From the NCBI GenBank assembly GCA_023262305.1, contig JALRCK010000207.1, positions 1-5,071 of the forward strand: a stretch of 5,071 nucleotides of DNA, in the 5' to 3' direction. A program made the position numbers and the translations under genes. The notes beneath the pieces are model-generated. The model was not told the origin of the DNA, ran no database searches, and was given only the letters and a program-made list of their open reading frames with translations. The first letter of the stretch is position 1, and the number at the start of each line of letters is the position of its first letter. Below, piece after piece: positions 1 through 5,071 of the stretch. Source of the DNA: Deltaproteobacteria bacterium. Its GTDB lineage: Bacteria; Bdellovibrionota_C; UBA2361; OMII01.

Positions 1-1166
1 TGAGAGCTCTCAGGCGAGGGGCTCCATCCGGCTGCAGGTGGGACACTCTCGTTGCGCGAGAAGAAAGCCAAGGCATACCTCTCAAAGTCACCACTACCCC
101 AAAAATAGCTTGGATAGAGCGCCTTCGTGGCAAGCACGATCGCCACCCCTGCAAAGAGACAGAGTAGGACATTCGCCCCGTGGCGCAACACAGCATCGCC
201 ACAACACCCTCGTACCCCCCTGCTTGAGCCAAAACGGATCAACGCAGCCGCTAGCACGAGCCCAACAAACATAGCCGCCGAGATAGCGTTGAAGGGCAGA
301 ATGTGGAGCGCTGCAGCACCCCAGGTAAGCCCTCCACTAAGGAGAACTCCACTCACAAAACCCAAGCCCAGCCCCCGATCCGGTAAGAACGTTAGGAAAG
401 GACCAAAAAGGATCCAAGCTGATACTCCAAGAGCAACGAGCAAGGCGAAGGTAACCACAAGTCGACGGGGATTCGGATCGTACACGGTCGCTGTGGCTGC
501 CCATCCCCCTTCATCCATGAGAAGCATCTCGTTGATGTCAGGTACGGGCTCATATCGCTTCACATTGAAGATGCGCTCACGCATCTGCTCTTCGGTGAGG
601 CGCTCCTTGTTTTTAAAGACTACGGCTTTGGGATGGTCGTACACCGACAGACTCTCATCAGCGAGGTCGTCATTGAAGGTAAAACCCAAAAAAGTCGGCC
701 GATCTTTTATCGCCTTCTCAAAGGTGAACCCCAGCTTCTCCGCCCAGAGAAGCTGCAACAGCGCGTTGGTGTAGGGGTACTCCTCCGGAACCCGTGGTAT
801 CGAGTCCGCGATGCGACCAGTGGGGAATATAATGTAGTCAGCCTTAGCCATGCGGCGCACTACGATATTGAGCTTCTCCCTGGTGTCTCGCTCGTAGAAA
901 GGTAGCTCAGCGTCCTTGCCCTCCATAACAAAATAGCGGGGGGCATCCTTACCTGGAATTGAGATTGGCAAACGGTCATCCCAATGAGGTCCTGCGAGGA
1001 CGCTTCCCTGAGGGATATTGGCGAAGATCCATTCCGATGCCGTGCGGTATGGATGAGGCTGAAAGTAAAGCTGTATCCAGGCCAACGCGTAGACCAACGA
1101 GAAGCCCAACACGAAGATCAGGGTCAACAACGGCAACGAGCGAACTATGCGGGAGACCGATTTCAT
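1..1166 (-). CDS. Membrane protein: GT39-like extracytoplasmic domain fused to YYY (DUF2298) domain, C-terminus cut by window edge
   Basis: An open frame of 388 codons runs from ATG at 1166 off the left edge. Residues 1-10 are basic (K2, R6, R9). A hydrophobic anchor covers about 11-34. Residues 36-180 form a hydrophilic region with motifs I recall from C-terminal domains of family-39 glycosyltransferases: QPHPYRTASEWIFANIPQGS (36-55), HWDDRLPI (61-68) and VYDHPKAVVF (175-184). Residues 185-232 are charged. Hydrophobic segments then lie near 235-262, 266-290, 292-312 and 331-350, with FLPDRGLGLGF (260-270), PSYFWGSGDFERY (352-364) and SVPPAAGWSPSPES (374-387). This order resembles the start of the Chlor_Arch_YYY/DUF2298 family, whose YYY motif would lie just beyond the edge. 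The function of YYY is unknown; a role in surface glycosylation is inferred from the fused domain and the neighbour. The start is the only ATG after an in-frame stop slightly upstream. A GAGG (1168-1171) sits only 1 nt away, too close for a good ribosome site, so initiation may be weak or nearly leaderless. The start is less certain than the frame. Confidence 0.82.
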   Translation of the reverse strand, partial: MKSVSRIVRSLPLLTLIFVLGFSLVYALAWIQLYFQPHPYRTASEWIFANIPQGSVLAGPHWDDRLPISIPGKDAPRYFVMEGKDAELPFYERDTREKLNIVVRRMAKADYIIFPTGRIADSIPRVPEEYPYTNALLQLLWAEKLGFTFEKAIKDRPTFLGFTFNDDLADESLSVYDHPKAVVFKNKERLTEEQMRERIFNVKRYEPVPDINEMLLMDEGGWAATATVYDPNPRRLVVTFALLVALGVSAWILFGPFLTFLPDRGLGLGFVSGVLLSGGLTWGAAALHILPFNAISAAMFVGLVLAAALIRFGSSRGVRGCCGDAVLRHGANVLLCLFAGVAIVLATKALYPSYFWGSGDFERYALAFFSRNESVPPAAGWSPSPESS

Positions 1167-1269
1167 ACCTCGGCATTCTCAATCGATTTGGCGCGTTTGG
1201 CGAGGGTGGATCTTGCTTTCTCGTGGCACTCCCCTTTACCACCGTTCTAGAAAATGGTCGGACGGGGAG

Positions 1270-1303
1270 GTGCGGGGCGCCTTCCTCCTGAACGCCTCCG
1301 CAC
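1270..1303. repeat. GC-rich inverted repeat / stem-loop in the divergent spacer
   Basis: GTGCGGGGCG (1270-1279) pairs with CGCCTCCGCAC (1293-1303). This gives ten base pairs with one bulged T (1297) and a 13-nt loop. No T-run follows on either strand, so it is not a typical intrinsic terminator. It lies midway between the divergent genes. A regulator site or a 5'-leader structure are both possible. Confidence 0.5.
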
Positions 1304-1312
1304 GAGTCGTGC
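1300..1312. promoter_or_regulatory. Perfect 13-bp dyad GCACGA-G-TCGTGC, possible operator
   Basis: The arms GCACGA and TCGTGC are exact reverse complements around a single central base (1306). The site sits about 70 bp before the plus-strand start and about 135 bp before the minus-strand start. It overlaps the right arm of the stem-loop at 1270-1303, so the two structures would exclude each other in RNA. The symmetry is seen directly; operator function is inferred, and I do not recognise the site as that of a known regulator. Confidence 0.35.
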
Positions 1313-1379
1313 AGGGAATGTCGTTGCACACTAAAAACGCCCCTGTACACCCCATCCTGAGAGGGGTTACCCTTTCACA

Positions 1380-2930
1380 ATGAACTCGACACCGAAACAA
1401 GCCCCCATGACGTGGCTCATCTCCAAGCGCTGGGACATCGTCCTTCTCTGCATCATCGTCATCGGCGGGGCACAACTCAGGATACCCGGAATCCCTCATG
1501 GCATCGGGTTCCACCCTGACGAACGCCACATGGTGATGGTTACCAACGACCTCCCCAGCCACGGAATGAACCCAAAATCGTTTGCCTACGGTAGCTTCTC
1601 CTTCTACATGGCGTGGGGGTTCTCCCGACTTGTAGCGCCGGTGTGGCGAGAGGCGGCTACATACGACGGGCTCTTCTACTCTGGACGGGCGTTCTGCACG
1701 TTGATGGGCACAATTGCTATCGCGCTCTCGTACTACCTTGCGGTCCTACTCTACCGACGCTCTGTGGTTGGTCTCATTGCAGCGTTTCTGATGGCGTGCA
1801 ACGTATTTCACCTCCAGCTCTCCAGGTTCTTCACGTCTGACATCCCCCTCACCACCCTCTGTCTCATCTCTGTTATCGCATTGGTTAAGGCTCACCAGAA
1901 GGGCACCCTGTGGTCATTCCTCGTTTTTGGAGTCTGCACGGGTCTCGCTACCGCCACCAAGATCAGCTCCGTGTTCCTGGCGTCCCCTCTCTTTGTCGTG
2001 CTTGGGCTTACCCTGATTAAGGAATGGCCACGAAAGGACTCCACCCAGAGGTTCCTTAAGGTGCTCGCTATCATCGTAGGAGGCTTTGTTCTGTGCGGAA
2101 TAGCCCTCTGGGCCACCTACTGGAAGGGGTATCCCCGAGTCTTAAAGTACCGAGTCGCTCAGCCTGCCTTCCTCATCCCCCTGTCGATCCCTTTCTTGGC
2201 GGGCATCAGCATACTACTCCGCAAACACTCCAAAGCCCTCTCAAAGCTCTTCGCCTGCTTCTCAGTTGGAGTGCTCGTCTTTGTGCTCGCTGAGCCGTTT
2301 GCAATTCTCGACTTCGACACCTTTGTCCGTCAAACCAGAGAGCAAACCTCGATGGTGCGCGGCATTTGGCGCCCTCCCTACACCGTTCAATATGAGAGGA
2401 CCGTCCCGTATTTTTACCACCTCAAGCAGATGTTGTGGTACACGATGGGCTGGCCCGTCTTCGCCATCGTGGCGATTGGATTCCTCGCCGCACTCGTCCG
2501 AGTAGCTGTCGACCTCCTCGACAAGATCCTCCGCCGAGAGCTCACCTCAAAACAGGTAAACCCCGAGATGATCCCCCTCGTCTTCGTTGGAGTCTTCTTC
2601 CTCGCTACCGGCTACTTCCAGGTTAAATTCCCTCGCTACCTCCTTCCCCTCTACCCAATGCTGTTCATCTTCGCGGCAGCGCTCTTCGCCAACCTCTCAA
2701 GCTCATCGAAGAGGGCATTCACAACCCTCACCCCAGAGAGCCCGGCCGGACAGGACCCGGAGAAGCTCGTCAGCAGCAAGCCTCTGATGGCGCCTGTTGA
2801 CGTTTCAAGCTCTCCCGCTTACGGCGGTCCACACCCGATGGAACCAGCTCATCAGAGCGCTGCTGGAGCACTGGACCCCTCTGACGCACCACCGCAAGCA
2901 ACCGAACCTCCAGACGCTACCCAGCAGTAG
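1380..2930 (+). CDS. GT-C family integral-membrane glycosyltransferase (GT39/PMT-like), lacking a C-terminal extracytoplasmic domain
   Basis: This 516-residue protein has roughly 11-12 hydrophobic segments (first near 18-36, last near 420-438). After the first segment comes FHPDE (45-49), the acidic motif in the first extracytoplasmic loop that marks GT39/PMT-like enzymes; D47 is the likely catalytic base. A second acidic site is D154 in QLSRFFTSDIPL (146-157). ATATKISS (190-197), AEPFAILDFD (304-313) and KFPRYLLPLYP (416-426) are also typical. Such enzymes transfer a sugar from a polyprenyl-phosphate carrier on the outer face of the cytoplasmic membrane; the acceptor cannot be told here. Residues 441-516 are a hydrophilic tail with 36 of 76 positions Pro, Ala or Ser. 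The extracytoplasmic domain often found after the last helix is absent, and a domain of that kind opens the divergent neighbour. ATG 1380 is the first in-frame start after a stop at 1332. A weak GAGAGGGG (1359-1366) lies 13 nt upstream, so ATG 1407 is an alternative. Confidence 0.85.
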   Translation: MNSTPKQAPMTWLISKRWDIVLLCIIVIGGAQLRIPGIPHGIGFHPDERHMVMVTNDLPSHGMNPKSFAYGSFSFYMAWGFSRLVAPVWREAATYDGLFYSGRAFCTLMGTIAIALSYYLAVLLYRRSVVGLIAAFLMACNVFHLQLSRFFTSDIPLTTLCLISVIALVKAHQKGTLWSFLVFGVCTGLATATKISSVFLASPLFVVLGLTLIKEWPRKDSTQRFLKVLAIIVGGFVLCGIALWATYWKGYPRVLKYRVAQPAFLIPLSIPFLAGISILLRKHSKALSKLFACFSVGVLVFVLAEPFAILDFDTFVRQTREQTSMVRGIWRPPYTVQYERTVPYFYHLKQMLWYTMGWPVFAIVAIGFLAALVRVAVDLLDKILRRELTSKQVNPEMIPLVFVGVFFLATGYFQVKFPRYLLPLYPMLFIFAAALFANLSSSSKRAFTTLTPESPAGQDPEKLVSSKPLMAPVDVSSSPAYGGPHPMEPAHQSAAGALDPSDAPPQATEPPDATQQ

Positions 2931-3037
2931 GAAGCGCCCCTCCTGAACAACCGGGAGTCTCTCTCCGTTACCGTGTCGTGAAGGGGAGCTCACCTGCAAC
3001 GAGCCGGTGAATATTTCAGCACCTCTTGCAATCTAAG

Positions 3038-3046
3038 TGCTATGAT
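3038..3046 (+). promoter_or_regulatory. Extended -10 promoter candidate (TGC TATGAT)
   Basis: TGCTATGAT matches the extended -10 pattern TGnTATAAT with one mismatch in the hexamer. It lies in the locally AT-richer part of the gap, from about 3010 to 3055. No good -35 lies 16-18 bp upstream; TTGCAA (3026-3031) is only 9 bp away. Extended -10 promoters can work without a -35. Transcription would begin near 3053 and give the decarboxylase a leader of about 360 nt. Confidence 0.3.
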
Positions 3047-3249
3047 GATTCATTCTGCATCGAAGGGCGTGACCCTGCTCAGTGGAAGGCCCTCTCCACG
3101 CTTTCGCAAGGAAGAGAACGAAGGTGAAGAAGATCGAGATGACACCGTTACCGTACTCTCCCTCGCGAGCACGGTTTCCTGAGCGAGCAACGATAGCTTC
3201 GGCCCAACTCGGAACATCCCCCTCACCTGCCAAAGCCCCCTACTCAGCC

Positions 3250-3282
3250 GTCTCACGCAAACAAGACATGATTGCGTGGGGC
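3250..3282 (+). repeat. Strong hairpin / inverted repeat in the speA leader
   Basis: The core CACGCAA (3254-3260) and TTGCGTG (3272-3278) are exact reverse complements with an 11-nt loop (3261-3271). In RNA the stem extends to 11 pairs, GTCTCACGCAA with TTGCGTGGGGC, including two G-U pairs. No T-run follows, so it is not a classic terminator. As DNA, two 7-bp half-sites with 18 bp between centres would suit a dimeric regulator. As RNA, the hairpin lies about 130 nt before the decarboxylase start. Confidence 0.5.
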
Positions 3283-3400
3283 TCCAAGATACCTGCCCTC
3301 ATTATTGCTGATGTCGAGATCGCTGATTCACAGTATTCTCAACCGGCATCGAGGTTCTGTACCAACCACCGTCGTGATCAACGTATCGCCCTTACCCGGG

Positions 3401-3405
3401 AGGAG
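3401..3405 (+). promoter_or_regulatory. Ribosome binding site of speA (AGGAG)
   Basis: AGGAG within GGGAGGAGAA lies 8 nt before ATG 3414. This is a near-ideal Shine-Dalgarno sequence and fixes the start of the decarboxylase. It contrasts with the poor ribosome sites of the two membrane-protein genes. Confidence 0.8.
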
Positions 3406-3413
3406 AATAGAGT

Positions 3414-5071
3414 ATGAACCAATGGACTATCGCTAACAGCTCGGAGCTGTATCGAATCGATGGATGGGGCGCCGGATTCTTCAAGGCAAACGATAAGGGC
3501 AACGTGTCAGTGTTTCCGGATGGAGACGGAAAATCCGTCGATCTCTGCAATATCGTTGAAGACCTCGTGCGCCGTGGCGTCAAGCCGCCACACCTCATTC
3601 GCTTCGACGGCATCATCCGCCAACGAGCTCGCACCATCTACGACTCATTCGACAAAGCCATCGCCGAATTCAACTACTCAGGCAACTACATCCTCACCTA
3701 TCCCGTGAAGGTGAACCAACAACGAGGAGTCGTTGAGAGCGTACGGCAAGCAGCGAATGGTCGAGGTATCGGGCTTGAGGTGGGCAGCAAACCTGAGCTG
3801 CTCGCGGTACTCGCCGTGCACAACACCCTTAACGGTCTTCTCTTGTGCAACGGCTACAAAGACTACCACTTCATCGAGCTCGCGTTGATGTCGAGCCGAC
3901 TAGGGCTCCGTCCGATCGTAACGGTTGAGCAATTCTACGAGCTCGATACCATCCTCCGCGCGAGCGAGGCTACTGGTGTTAAGCCAGAGATCGGTCTGCG
4001 TATGAACCCATCCACCCGAGGCGCTGGACGATGGGCCGGCTCCGCTGGTGAAAACGCCAAGTTCGGCCTCGCCCTCTACGAAATTATTGAGGCCGTCAAG
4101 CAACTCAAAGCTCGCGGTATGGAGGATTGCGTTAAACTCCTGCACTTCCACATCGGCAGTCAGATCACCTCAATCAACGCGATCAAGAAGGTGATGCAAG
4201 AGGCCTCGCGGGTATACACCGAACTACGAAAGATGTGTCCCGCTCTAGAGTTCCTCGATGTTGGAGGTGGCCTCGGCGTAGACTACGACGGCAGCTGCAC
4301 AAACTTTGAGTCTTCGATGAACTACACCACCGAGCAGTATGCGAGAGATGTTGTGTGGGAGATAGGATCAGCGTGCGATGACGCTGGACTCCCCCATCCA
4401 ACTATCATCAGCGAATCAGGTCGTGCGTTGGTAGCTCATCACGCCGTGCTTGTAACGGAGGTCATGGATGTGGCCGAGGTGCCCGAGCCTCCGGAAAAGA
4501 TCCAGGTAGATCCCGATCGGGACGAAAAGGTTGTAGACCTCACCACGCTGTATAACGAGCTGACCCTCAAAAACTGCCACGAAACGTTCAGCGACGCGCT
4601 CTCATTACGAGATGAGTTCTTGCAGCGGTTTGTTCAAGGGAATGTTTCGCTTGAGGATCGAGCCTTTGCCGAGCAAACCCTGCGCAACCTCTTTACTCGT
4701 ATCAATGCACTCAAATCTTCGATGAAGCATGTGCCCGAGGATTTTGAGCAATTAGAGGGGATGCTCAAGGACACCTACTTCTGCAACTTCTCGGTGTTTC
4801 AGTCACTCCTCGATCACTGGGCAATCGAGCAGCTCTTCCCGATTATGCCGATCCACAGGCTCGCCCAACAGCCAACTCGCAAGGCGATCATTGCGGACCT
4901 TACGTGCGACAGCGATGGAAAGATAGACAAGTTCATCGATCTCAGAGGCGTACAACGGTACATCGACCTGCATCCATATAAGGGGGAGCAGCCCTACTAC
5001 ATCGGCGTCTTCCTCATCGGCGCTTACCAAGAGTGTCTTGGAAACCTACACAACCTCTTCGGCGATACGAA
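3414..5071 (+). CDS. speA: Biosynthetic arginine decarboxylase (SpeA), C-terminus cut by window edge
   Basis: This PLP- and Mg-dependent cytoplasmic enzyme of fold type III converts arginine to agmatine and CO2, the first step of the agmatine route to putrescine and spermidine. The window holds 552 residues of a family usually about 630-660 long, so roughly the last 80-100 are missing. In order: ELYRIDGWGAGFF (11-23), typical of SpeA N-termini; LIRFDGII (61-68); the PLP-binding lysine K99 in YPVKVNQQ (96-103); HFHIGSQ (244-250); the glycine-rich phosphate-binding loop GGGLGVDYDG (284-293); SESGRAL (333-339); the CDSDG motif (498-502) with the presumed active-site cysteine C498; and GAYQECLGNLHNLFGDT (536-552). 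All key residues visible in this part are intact. The start follows a strong ribosome site at 8 nt. Upstream lies a long structured gap, so the gene is probably expressed from its own promoter rather than with the glycosyltransferase. Diaminopimelate decarboxylase is a relative, but the N-terminal and CDSDG motifs point to SpeA. Confidence 0.96.
   Translation, partial: MNQWTIANSSELYRIDGWGAGFFKANDKGNVSVFPDGDGKSVDLCNIVEDLVRRGVKPPHLIRFDGIIRQRARTIYDSFDKAIAEFNYSGNYILTYPVKVNQQRGVVESVRQAANGRGIGLEVGSKPELLAVLAVHNTLNGLLLCNGYKDYHFIELALMSSRLGLRPIVTVEQFYELDTILRASEATGVKPEIGLRMNPSTRGAGRWAGSAGENAKFGLALYEIIEAVKQLKARGMEDCVKLLHFHIGSQITSINAIKKVMQEASRVYTELRKMCPALEFLDVGGGLGVDYDGSCTNFESSMNYTTEQYARDVVWEIGSACDDAGLPHPTIISESGRALVAHHAVLVTEVMDVAEVPEPPEKIQVDPDRDEKVVDLTTLYNELTLKNCHETFSDALSLRDEFLQRFVQGNVSLEDRAFAEQTLRNLFTRINALKSSMKHVPEDFEQLEGMLKDTYFCNFSVFQSLLDHWAIEQLFPIMPIHRLAQQPTRKAIIADLTCDSDGKIDKFIDLRGVQRYIDLHPYKGEQPYYIGVFLIGAYQECLGNLHNLFGDT

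Larger units (their letters stand above)
1167..1379. promoter_or_regulatory. Divergent intergenic region between the two membrane-protein genes
   Basis: These 213 bp separate two genes read in opposite directions, so both promoters should lie here. I found no pair of -35 and -10 boxes with good spacing on either strand. TTGCAC (1324-1329) could be a plus-strand -35, but nothing like a -10 lies 16-18 bp downstream. The region holds a stem-loop (1270-1303), an overlapping perfect dyad (1300-1312), a GTGCA/TGCAC inverted pair separated by 11 bp (1309-1313 and 1325-1329) and an 8-bp palindrome TTCTAGAA (1245-1252). The central cluster of dyads suggests a shared operator, but this is inference. 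Confidence 0.4.
2931..3413. other. Long intergenic region / probable speA leader
   Basis: These 483 bp between the glycosyltransferase stop and the decarboxylase start hold no gene I can support. Several short frames are open on both strands, but none has a recognisable product, good codon bias or a ribosome site. Visible elements are an extended -10-like sequence (3038-3046), a 5-bp hairpin GTGGA/TCCAC (3082-3099), a CTCGCGAG palindrome (3162-3169), a strong hairpin (3250-3282) and the speA ribosome site. No intrinsic terminator is evident after the glycosyltransferase. The best stem there is CTCTCC/GGGGAG around 2961-2988, with no T-run. The length and structure suggest an untranslated leader upstream of the decarboxylase. 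Confidence 0.5.

Noticed and set aside
127..774. Plus-strand open frame of 215 codons.
   Set aside because: It lies antisense to the minus-strand membrane protein, whose frame shows clear family motifs and helices. The plus-strand translation is rich in Ser, Arg and Pro with no domain, so it is a shadow.
976..1350. Minus-strand frame of 124 codons overlapping the start of the minus-strand gene, checked as a frameshifted upstream half of the glycosyltransferase.
   Set aside because: The translation shows no hydrophobic segments and no GT39 motifs, so the missing catalytic half is not a simple frameshift upstream of ATG 1166.
2955..2990. Possible terminator after the glycosyltransferase (CTCTCC paired with GGGGAG).
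   Set aside because: The stem is six pairs including one G-T, the loop is about 16 nt and no T-run follows.
3026..3046. TTGCAA and TATGAT as a standard -35/-10 pair.
   Set aside because: The spacer is only 9 bp, far below the 16-18 bp needed. Only the extended -10 reading is kept.
3033..3256. Short minus-strand frames in the gap before speA.
   Set aside because: They overlap each other in different frames, have Ser/Arg-rich translations with no motif and no ribosome site.
3341..3370. Two AACC stretches that could compete for one GGTT, as in an attenuator.
   Set aside because: Each stem would be only 4 bp with no extension and no T-run, which is expected by chance.

Overview
The window carries three protein-coding genes and two non-coding intervals. 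It looks like ordinary bacterial chromosome with moderate GC, the standard code and well-spaced genes. The taxon cannot be fixed from the sequence. The pairing of a YYY/DUF2298-type membrane protein with a biosynthetic-type arginine decarboxylase (SpeA) suggests an environmental bacterium. YYY proteins are best known from Chloroflexi and Archaea, while SpeA is common in Gram-negative lineages. No mobile element, CRISPR array, rRNA or tRNA gene is visible.

Layout: positions 1-1166 hold the first 388 codons of a minus-strand gene that runs off the left edge. It encodes one N-terminal membrane anchor, then an extracytoplasmic domain like the C-terminal domain of some family-39 (GT-C) glycosyltransferases, then the start of a multi-pass YYY (DUF2298) domain. 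A 213-bp divergent intergenic region (1167-1379) contains two adjoining dyad symmetries. Positions 1380-2930 (plus) encode a 516-residue multi-spanning GT-C glycosyltransferase with a disordered Pro/Ala/Ser-rich tail. A 483-bp gap (2931-3413) follows, with an extended -10 promoter-like site and a long hairpin. From 3414 to the right edge (plus) lie 552 codons of arginine decarboxylase, preceded by a clear ribosome binding site.

How the genes may work together: the two membrane proteins look complementary. The plus-strand gene has the catalytic membrane half of a GT39-like enzyme but no extracytoplasmic C-terminal domain. The divergent neighbour begins with a membrane segment followed by exactly such a domain, then YYY. 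I infer that one ancestral or functional unit is split into two divergently transcribed genes, transferring sugar from a polyprenyl-phosphate donor on the outer face of the inner membrane. The arginine decarboxylase (arginine to agmatine, polyamine synthesis) is probably an unrelated neighbour with its own promoter and a long leader.
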